Source: Olsenella sp. SW781 (lineage in GTDB: Bacteria; Actinomycetota; Coriobacteriia; Coriobacteriales; Atopobiaceae). From it: a stretch of 64,000 nt of DNA. Below the pieces are notes generated by a model. That model searched no databases and was not told the DNA's origin. It saw nothing but the letters and a program-made list of their open reading frames with translations. The DNA lies in NCBI RefSeq assembly GCF_012027725.1, contig NZ_SJOU01000004.1:1-64000 (forward strand), given 5' to 3'. The position numbers were made by a program, and so were the translations under genes. Below, in pieces: positions 57,687 through 64,000 of the stretch (its first letter is position 1; each line of letters begins with the position of its first letter).

Positions 57687-58699
57687 GCCAGCGGCGCGCA
57701 GGAGACGTGCACGCCGTCCAGCTTGTTGTCCAGCAGCTCCACGATGCCGTACTTGCGGTACTTCATCATGTAGCTGTCCAGGTTCTCCAGCTCGTCGGGC
57801 GAGAAGACCCTCGACGCCACGTGCTTGTCGAACTTGATGACGGCGGATCGCTCCACCACCATGTAGTTGATCGGCGCGCCCGCGCCCGTGAGCTCGTAGT
57901 AGGTGGAGAGGCTGCCCGCGCTCGGGCTCGCCACCTTGGAGTAGCTTCCGCCGCTCTCGGTGTAGTAGGTCTTGCCGGACACGACGGAGCTGTCCGTCGT
58001 CTTCACGTACTCGCCCTCGGCGCGCGCGTAGCCGAACCGGTCATCGTCGCCGGAGAGCAGCTCGATCGCGCTGTAGAAGCGCGCCTGCGGCACCTCCACG
58101 ACGCGGGAGAAGCGCTCGAGCACGCGGTTCGAGCGCGCGGGGTTCGCGAGCGAGAAGTCGTCGAGCACGCCCTTGAGCGTCGGCGTGATGAACAGGATGC
58201 GGCTCCCGGCCGTGACCTCCGCCTCGTCCATCGCGTTCGACGCCCCGCGCAGGCTCGCCAGCACGTCCTCGGCCTCGGCGTCGGCGAAGTCCTCCTCGGC
58301 GGGCTCCACGCCCTCGTGCCCCGCGATCTCGGAGAAGCAGAAGGCGTCGGCCTCCGGCGCCACCTGCGTGCGCTGGAGCTCCGAGCCCGCCGCCACGAAG
58401 CAGTCGAGCACGCCCGCCTCCTCCACGTCCATCACGTCGGCCAAGAGCCTGATGCCGCGGTCGTAGTTGAACGTCTTGGTCTCGAACTCGTAGGTGATGG
58501 ATCCCGTCTTGTAGCCCACGTTGCGGGTGTAGTCCCCGAGCCCGGAGACCTGGATCTTCGGGACCATGATCTCCCTGGCGTTGCGCCCGGCGCGCGCCAT
58601 GCGGCGCGGCGAGTTCAGGCACGTCGAGCACGCCGCGCGCCGGTAGACCTCGTCGAGCAGCGCCGTGTAGTTCTTGGTGGATGCGATGGAGTTCGCCAT
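57683..58699 (-). CDS. Phage major capsid protein
   Basis: This 338-residue protein fits an HK97-like capsid of the P22/A118 branch: MVPKIQVSGLGDYTRNVGYK near the N-terminus and KHVASRVFSPDE near the C-terminus. An insertion around residues 228-268 (TTDSSVVSGKTYYTESGGSY) looks like a surface decoration domain. It lies three bases after the scaffold gene. Confidence 0.78.
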   Translation of the reverse strand: MANSIASTKNYTALLDEVYRRAACSTCLNSPRRMARAGRNAREIMVPKIQVSGLGDYTRNVGYKTGSITYEFETKTFNYDRGIRLLADVMDVEEAGVLDCFVAAGSELQRTQVAPEADAFCFSEIAGHEGVEPAEEDFADAEAEDVLASLRGASNAMDEAEVTAGSRILFITPTLKGVLDDFSLANPARSNRVLERFSRVVEVPQARFYSAIELLSGDDDRFGYARAEGEYVKTTDSSVVSGKTYYTESGGSYSKVASPSAGSLSTYYELTGAGAPINYMVVERSAVIKFDKHVASRVFSPDELENLDSYMMKYRKYGIVELLDNKLDGVHVSCAPLA

Positions 58700-58702
58700 G
58701 TC

Positions 58703-59251
58703 CTATTCCTCCTCGTCGTCGATGCCGGCGATCCTGCGCCAGCGCCTCATCCGCGCGCCCTCGTCGGTGGCCGCGCCCGCGTTCGGCAGCCCCGTCGCGC
58801 CCGCCCGCGCCGGGGCGGCTACCCCCGCGCCGAAGAGCCACGGCTCAGCCGCCTTGAGCTTTTCTATGTCGTTGTCGTAATCAGAAAGAAGCGCCCGCGC
58901 CGCCTTGACGTTGCGCGTCCCGGCGATCTGCAGCTCGAAGCCCACGCGCTCCTCGTCGCCCTTGCGACGCAGCTCGTCCATCTCCGCGCGCAGCCTCTCG
59001 GCCGCCTCGGCCGTCTTCGCGGCCTCCGCGATCTCGCCCTCGAGCTCGGCTATCTTGGCGTCGCGCTCCGCGAGCGCCGCCTCGTAGTCCGCGCGCGCCC
59101 GGGCGACGCCCTCGTCCGCAGCGGCGGCAGCCTTCTCGCCGCCCGCGCCGCCGCCAGCAGCGCCCTCGCCGCTCACCTGCGCCGAAGCGCCCTGCGCCTG
59201 CTGCGCCGCGCCCTCGTCGACCTGCCTCGCCTCGTCCTGCAAGCCATCCAT
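58703..59251 (-). CDS. Phage capsid scaffolding protein
   Basis: This 182-residue protein is Ala/Glu-rich with a long coiled coil (about 45-110), and its composition and place match phage scaffolds. ATG at 59251 follows GAAAGGACGGGTC. The portal and terminase that normally precede it are absent; an unrelated operon is upstream. Confidence 0.72.
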   Translation of the reverse strand: MDGLQDEARQVDEGAAQQAQGASAQVSGEGAAGGGAGGEKAAAAADEGVARARADYEAALAERDAKIAELEGEIAEAAKTAEAAERLRAEMDELRRKGDEERVGFELQIAGTRNVKAARALLSDYDNDIEKLKAAEPWLFGAGVAAPARAGATGLPNAGAATDEGARMRRWRRIAGIDDEEE

Positions 59252-59279
59252 GACCCGTCCTTTCCATAAGGCGGGCAAC

Positions 59280-59312
59280 AAAAAAGCCCGCACCCATCAG
59301 ATGGGTACAGGC
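59280..59312 (-). terminator. Terminator of the restriction-modification operon
   Basis: On the minus strand, GCCTGTACCCA pairs with TGGGTGCGGGC around TCTGA and is followed by TTTTTT. This is a clear rho-independent terminator. It separates the R-M operon from the phage genes. Confidence 0.78.
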
Positions 59313-59343
59313 TATTTGGGTGTCACAAGGAGGCGTTCCGCCA

Positions 59344-61137
59344 CTATGCTTTCTGAAGAAGGTTATAGATTGGCCAGGTTGCGAATCTAGCTCGGGCAGC
59401 ATCATCAAGAAGCTCGATGCAGGACTGAGCTAAAACTGCCTCGCCTAGCAGTATTCGGTATGACGCCCGCGCTTCGATGCTGGATGTCGAAGCCTCGAGC
59501 GCTCTGATTCGGCCCAGCCACTCCGCATCGAGCTTGTGCATTCTGTAAAGCGTTTGGGCCCTGTTGATTGCATACACCTCAGAGTGCGGATCAAGTTCAA
59601 ACAGCGTCTTTGTAACAGTGTCACAGCAGCTCAGCAACTCGTCTGAGCAGACCGCTCCCTTGTCGTAGGCGTTCAGCATCTCAAGTAGTTTATTGTTTAT
59701 GAAGTCAGCATTGCCCGTCTTAATGGGTGAGCGAGATAGGCTTTCAATGAGTTTCCCTCTCGTTATGTTTGCAAGCAGCCGATAATCTTCCTCGGTAAAG
59801 CTGAATAGCGTCGGCATCGGGTTCTCATCGTCTAGCCTTTCTTGGCCTTCGAGACAGGTGGCGAAAATGAGCGACGAAGAAGTCAAGTCATAAAGCTCGT
59901 ATCTTCCGTTTTCGTCGAGCTTCCCCAAAACCTTGATTCTTGTGCCGGCTATGTCGCAATTAAAGACGATCAGATTCTCTTTCTGAGCGCCCACTGAAAC
60001 ATGAACGCCCTCAACAAAGGCTGCGTATAGCTGCGAGAGACGACGCTCTCCCGCCTGGTCAAAATCTTCCGGGTTCCAGTCTGCGATAACGCCTAGGCGT
60101 TCCATGAGGCCAACAATGCGCCCGTAGGCGTGAATACGCCGCTCGAGTTCGTCGTGATCTACATTGTTCACCGTATCTTTTCGACCGAAAAACTCCCCAT
60201 CGAAATAGATTTCTCCAGACTCAACAAAACCCTTGAATAGCTTCGCATCCCTCAGGCGGGCGCGAAAACTGCCAACATCGTCGTAAGTGAAAGTACAGAC
60301 ATCATCGAGCCTGAGGGTAATCCCCCCAATCTTAAGAAAATCACCCTTTCGGTCTTCACCGATCGCAACCTGACATTCGCATTCGAAGTCTCCAGCTTTA
60401 ACTACATGGGTTGAGCTAGATTGGATTGAATCCAAGGGAGGGATTCTGTCGAGAACGTATCGCTTTCCGGCAGATGTCGTGCCATAAAGATACGCCCCGG
60501 TTTCAAAGGGTTTAAGGGATGTGGGCATCTCTCCAGGGTAGAGAGTCTTGGTGAACTCGATGGTCTCGAATTTAATTTCTTCGTCTCTCGCTTCACTGGG
60601 GGTGAGAAAGCCCACGACGTCGGTGCCGCGCTGCTTGCGGTAGTCGGACACAAACTCTATGCAAAGCCTTTGAAGCTGGACGGGATCCTTGGGAAGAGGG
60701 CGGAACTTGTCCGTAATGGTCTTCTGCCCAGCGTGCTTCCTTTCCTTCAAAGCTTTGCGTATGTCAAACGGAAGATACTGCTTGTAATAGATTTCCTTGA
60801 GGCTGAGCTTGCTGTCCATAAAGACAACGAAGTAGAGTACTCCTGCATAAACGTCGAGATACTTCTCTAAGTCGACGATGTCCACTTTTCGTTTTACGCC
60901 GTCGCGTCCAGCCACCTTTGAGGTTGTCCCTTTAATCTGTACAGGGATTTCCCCGAGCAAAGATTCCTTTGTCATGGCTGTTCCGCTGTACACCTCGATA
61001 AACCCATCGACGCATACCCCCGTATCGTTTTTCGCAAAATGGGTAAGCACGTTGGTTACCCCATTGAAGGGGATTTCGAGATGGTTGACCGCACTCTCAC
61101 CAATCTTTTTATTGTCCGCTTTCAAGAGCCCTCTCAA
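59344..61137 (-). CDS. DUF4365-like protein, third gene of the R-M operon
   Basis: This 597-residue protein has an N-terminal DUF4365-type domain. Residues Glu14, Asp44 and Gln67-x-Lys69 (in VDGFIEV and VQIKGT) match a PD-(D/E)xK nuclease pattern of Mrr type. The rest is helical with no recognised domain. It starts with TTG six bases after the endonuclease stop, with AGGAAC as a weak site. AT-richer composition matches the R-M genes. A nuclease or accessory defence role is inferred, not shown. Confidence 0.65.
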   Translation of the reverse strand: MRGLLKADNKKIGESAVNHLEIPFNGVTNVLTHFAKNDTGVCVDGFIEVYSGTAMTKESLLGEIPVQIKGTTSKVAGRDGVKRKVDIVDLEKYLDVYAGVLYFVVFMDSKLSLKEIYYKQYLPFDIRKALKERKHAGQKTITDKFRPLPKDPVQLQRLCIEFVSDYRKQRGTDVVGFLTPSEARDEEIKFETIEFTKTLYPGEMPTSLKPFETGAYLYGTTSAGKRYVLDRIPPLDSIQSSSTHVVKAGDFECECQVAIGEDRKGDFLKIGGITLRLDDVCTFTYDDVGSFRARLRDAKLFKGFVESGEIYFDGEFFGRKDTVNNVDHDELERRIHAYGRIVGLMERLGVIADWNPEDFDQAGERRLSQLYAAFVEGVHVSVGAQKENLIVFNCDIAGTRIKVLGKLDENGRYELYDLTSSSLIFATCLEGQERLDDENPMPTLFSFTEEDYRLLANITRGKLIESLSRSPIKTGNADFINNKLLEMLNAYDKGAVCSDELLSCCDTVTKTLFELDPHSEVYAINRAQTLYRMHKLDAEWLGRIRALEASTSSIEARASYRILLGEAVLAQSCIELLDDAARARFATWPIYNLLQKA

Positions 61138-61143
61138 GTTCCT

Positions 61144-62097
61144 CTACTGTCTTTGCTTGTATGGCCCCAAAAAACGCTCACCATCGAGATGAATCATATG
61201 ATCGGGATCGGATGCGCACCAAGCCTCTGTTTCCCACGCAAGATCTTTGAGATACTGCCTCATCACAGCACGATCGGGAAAGCAGGAGACAAAGATTATC
61301 TCTCCCTGTTTCTCGGCAAACAAGTCGAGCAACTCACGCTTTCGAATTACGTCGATGGGCCCATGAGTGGAACAAGCCTCCATGAGGAAAAGCCATTTTC
61401 TATCCTCCATCCAGACAATCAGATCGGGGGCTTTCCCGCGTTCTGGCATTGAGATGCCCACGGAATTCATCAGCTTTTCCTGCTCTGTTCTATGGGTGTG
61501 ATCGGTGTCGTCGATATACAGGACACTGCCACCGGGAGCAAATCTTGGGCAGAATTCTTCAACCATCGACTTGATAAGAATGTTTTGTCCCCCAGCAGAT
61601 AACGTAAGCTCAACTCCGCCAGGTAGAATAACCGGGACTTTATTCATTTCCCGCAGCTCTTCTTGCTGCTCTTTCCACGTGTTGACGCCTTCCAGAAAAG
61701 CCTCGAGAGCGTTGCGGTAGCCTTCAGACCCAACAGCCCGTATCACCGTCACCAAATCGGGGACGAGACGGTAATTCCATTTTGGTGAGTTAATCGGCCG
61801 GTCGGGACGATCAGCGTTCTCTTGGACAATCCCACCCGCGATAAACTGATGAAGGGTAAAGCGCCTAATGGTCTCCCGAGTATTGGCCGCGTAGTTCTGT
61901 CCGAGCTTATCTCGCATCCAATCCATGAGCTGCCTGGTTGTATACATTTCCCCAGAAGCATCGCTCCATGACATCGTGTCGTCAAGCCGAGCGAGAGCAA
62001 GCAAGGTAATGGCACTCCGCTCATTGGAGCGTTCCGAGTCCATTCCCAAATCTTCAAGCAGTTGTCTCGCCTGCGCAATCATCGCATCTCGATTCAT
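61144..62097 (-). CDS. BsuBI/PstI family restriction endonuclease
   Basis: This 317-residue protein has the family's helical N-domain and C-terminal catalytic part. APDLIVW (Pro224, Asp225) is followed by LMEACSTHGPID (Glu240) and Lys253 in RKREL. This is the PD...E-x(n)-K arrangement of BsuBI/PstI. Relatives cut CTGCAG, but specificity here is not known. The ATG at 62097 overlaps the methyltransferase stop (ATGA) and follows GAGGAGCTCAA. Confidence 0.9.
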   Translation of the reverse strand: MNRDAMIAQARQLLEDLGMDSERSNERSAITLLALARLDDTMSWSDASGEMYTTRQLMDWMRDKLGQNYAANTRETIRRFTLHQFIAGGIVQENADRPDRPINSPKWNYRLVPDLVTVIRAVGSEGYRNALEAFLEGVNTWKEQQEELREMNKVPVILPGGVELTLSAGGQNILIKSMVEEFCPRFAPGGSVLYIDDTDHTHRTEQEKLMNSVGISMPERGKAPDLIVWMEDRKWLFLMEACSTHGPIDVIRKRELLDLFAEKQGEIIFVSCFPDRAVMRQYLKDLAWETEAWCASDPDHMIHLDGERFLGPYKQRQ

Positions 62098-63488
62098 TTG
62101 AGCTCCTCGCAAATCGCGTCAATCATTTCTTGAGTGAGGTCTGCACGCCAGTAAACACCTATTCGCTCCAAATCCGAAAGCGATGGGCACGGCATCGCTT
62201 TTATATCGCCGGCGTTCACTTGGGTTGAACCACTAACATCCCGAAACCATTTGTCAATGAAAGTTGAGTTCAGCCAAAGCGCGAGACCTTGAGCCAGCTC
62301 CATGGAGGAAAGTGGGACGACTTTTCGCGGCTTTCCGGCATGGATAAAGTTGAGGTGGTTCTCAATACCAATCGGGCTTTGAACATGCAGCGGATACGCA
62401 ACGACCCTTCTCCGTTCCTCCTTAGAGGAAAATCTTTTCACAACAACATAAAAACCCTCGCGTGTAAGTTGGTTGATTGTCGTTTGCGTATCGGCTCTGA
62501 ACCATTGAGGCTTTCCGAAATCTAGTGGGTGCTCGATTGCGCCGCCAGCAAAATTGCCCGCATAAACCAGCGGATAGATACCTTCTTCGTTAGGACGGTC
62601 GTAATAAATTCTTTCCCTGCTACGAAAGTCAACGACCTTACCCGTAGAAGGACAGAGCCCTTCTGCGGATATTGTGGACTGCACGGATCCATTGCATTCT
62701 GGAGCAACCCTGATAACCAGACTATTCGAATCGATAAGGTCTTTTGCTGGATAGCTCTTCCAGGTCACCTGATCGGCTCGTCCGTTCGAGCTGCCCACGT
62801 GCACCGTCTCACGCTGTCGATTGTTGGAGATGCGGACTATCATCGTTTCTTGCAGAACGTCGGTCTCAGCGAAGACATTAGTTCTCGATTCATAGATGTG
62901 AAACGAATCGATAGAGTAGCCTTCCAGGATAAAACGCCTGAAAGAGGTGAAATACCCCCCATTCATCCAGGATCTCGGAATAATGGCGATCAGCTCGCCC
63001 CCCGGGGAAAGCCTTGTAAGCCCAATCGCAACAAAAGCTACATAGAGGTTTGCGGAGCGAAACGGCATAAACTGTTGGCGTGGATCACCGGCAGACATCT
63101 TTTTGTAAGGTGGATTGAGGATAACGCGGTCATACTGTTTGGCGGGCGTTGCACGCAAAGCGTCTCCGACAACAAGATTAAATGTAACATTTAATCGGCG
63201 AAGCTCATCTTGGCAGACACTAGCAAGCACGGGATCACTTTCGACTACGTCGATATAATCAATTAACTCACCGTAGCGCTCATATACGGCAACAGACAAG
63301 ATTCCACTTCCTGCTCCGAGATCGAGGCAGCGAAGGGAGCCATCATGGCCATCGGAAAACATGGAAACGGCAAGTTCGGCGGTTTCAGGCGGGGTAAGGT
63401 GCTGTGCAAAAGCGCTCCTCTTGCATTCATCCGTATTGTTGATTAAATCAATACGAACTGCAGCAGCGCACTCCAAGGCCGACATCAT
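62094..63488 (-). CDS. DNA adenine-N6 methyltransferase of the R-M system
   Basis: This 464-residue protein has SAM motif I LDLGAGSGILS (about 55-65) and the catalytic NPPY at 125-128, marking an N6-adenine methyltransferase. The C-terminal part is a target-recognition domain. It protects host DNA from the following endonuclease. GGAGGACTTAGGGA precedes the ATG. It is first in a coupled M-R-X operon. Confidence 0.9.
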   Translation of the reverse strand: MMSALECAAAVRIDLINNTDECKRSAFAQHLTPPETAELAVSMFSDGHDGSLRCLDLGAGSGILSVAVYERYGELIDYIDVVESDPVLASVCQDELRRLNVTFNLVVGDALRATPAKQYDRVILNPPYKKMSAGDPRQQFMPFRSANLYVAFVAIGLTRLSPGGELIAIIPRSWMNGGYFTSFRRFILEGYSIDSFHIYESRTNVFAETDVLQETMIVRISNNRQRETVHVGSSNGRADQVTWKSYPAKDLIDSNSLVIRVAPECNGSVQSTISAEGLCPSTGKVVDFRSRERIYYDRPNEEGIYPLVYAGNFAGGAIEHPLDFGKPQWFRADTQTTINQLTREGFYVVVKRFSSKEERRRVVAYPLHVQSPIGIENHLNFIHAGKPRKVVPLSSMELAQGLALWLNSTFIDKWFRDVSGSTQVNAGDIKAMPCPSLSDLERIGVYWRADLTQEMIDAICEELK

Positions 63489-63674
63489 TCCCTAAGTCCT
63501 CCAAACGCCGTAGTCGGCTCGATCCGCCGATGAGCCTCTCAAAAATCTGTAAGACCATATTTTACGGCACATCAAACCTTCTCTCGCGAAGTAGCAGACA
63601 ATTGCAGCGGAGGATCATCTGCCTCAATTTGGCAAGAGATTAATTGGCGCGGCTAACGCCGCCTTGATCTGTAC

Positions 63675-63836
63675 TCACAGCGTGTCGTAGGCGTCGCAGC
63701 GCCTCCCGCAGACCGGGCAGCGGGGCGCCCGCCAGCGGGGCCTGGCGGACACGATTATGGATTCCCCCTCGATTCTGGCGCCCTCGACGACGGCGCCACC
63801 GAGCCCGAGGGCGATCTTGAGTACACTGCTGTCCAC
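63675..63836 (-). pseudogene. N-terminal fragment of an ISL3-family transposase
   Basis: Only 53 residues remain, ending CPVCGRRCDAYDTL just before a stop. The first zinc finger is typical of ISL3 transposases. The GTG at 63836 follows GAGAGG. The catalytic DDE domain is missing, so the gene is inactive. Confidence 0.7.
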
Positions 63837-63961
63837 GGCGGCGGCCCACCTCTCGCATCGATGAATTTTCTTGGCGGAAAACAACGATACACGGTGGCCG
63901 CCGTCGCTGCTGGACGCTGCTTTTCACCCGAGGGTCGACCCACACGAACCCCCGAAGAGCC
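63676..63961 (-). mobile_element. Truncated ISL3-type insertion sequence
   Basis: The terminal inverted repeat, read on the minus strand as GGCTCTTCGGGGGTTCGTGT, begins at 63961. It leads into the transposase fragment. The other end is lost at about 63675, where R-M-linked DNA begins. It marks a deletion or insertion boundary of the accessory region. Confidence 0.6.
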
Positions 63962-64000
63962 TCATTTAGGGTTATTCGCGCTGAAAGATTTTGACTAGCT

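Noticed and set aside
44576-59251. Intact inducible prophage
   Set aside because: Integrase, terminase, portal, major tail and tape-measure genes are not found, and the head operon lacks a visible promoter.
62094-63488. Stand-alone phage methyltransferase
   Set aside because: It overlaps a BsuBI/PstI endonuclease gene and shares its base composition and terminator, so it belongs to an R-M operon.

Overview
The window is a high-GC bacterial chromosome segment, most likely from a Coriobacteriia member (Olsenella/Atopobium-like, phylum Actinomycetota). This rests on the very GC-rich codon use, frequent GTG/TTG starts, the zinc-type S14, the ribosomal operon layout and the tet(W)/serine-recombinase accessory DNA typical of gut anaerobes. 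The assignment is an inference, since no database search was possible.

Region 1 (1-4757) is a fatty-acid initiation operon: accB (5' end off the window), fabZ, accC, a fused accD-accA gene and a DegV-type fatty-acid-binding protein. REP-like palindromes lie in two of its gaps. Region 2 (4758-26717) holds the str, S10, spc and alpha ribosomal clusters. rpsL-rpsG-fusA-rpsJ form one unit. thrH and a histidine phosphatase follow, and the rplC-led cluster then runs through secY-adk-map-infA-rpmJ-rpsM-rpsK-rpsD-rpoA-rplQ. The series is broken between rplX and rplE by a 941-bp gap holding an array of 11 short palindromes at mostly 30-bp spacing, the most unusual feature here. S12 carries Arg at position 88, a classical streptomycin-resistance position.

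Region 3 (26.8-31 kb) has a fused ECF-transporter ATPase with EcfT, truA, a His-rich permease and a membrane-anchored protein that looks like a degenerate LCP domain. Region 4 (31.9-41.0 kb) has three family-2 glycosyltransferases flanking a glycyl radical enzyme and its activase, then an Fe-S protein and ychF. Region 5 (41.2-44.6 kb) has an LCP cell-wall ligase divergent from guaA.

The accessory region starts just after guaA, a known integration hotspot. On the minus strand it carries a reduced prophage: scaffold, capsid, head-closure, tail-tip and fibre genes (59.25 to 51.57 kb), then holin/endolysin genes (46.8 to 45.1 kb). Terminase, portal, major tail and tape-measure genes are not seen. 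A tet(W) gene with its attenuator leader and a truncated large serine recombinase sits between the tail-fibre and lysis genes. Upstream of the phage genes lies a three-gene operon on AT-richer DNA: adenine methyltransferase, BsuBI/PstI-type endonuclease and a DUF4365-like protein. It ends in its own terminator. The window closes with a truncated ISL3-type insertion sequence.
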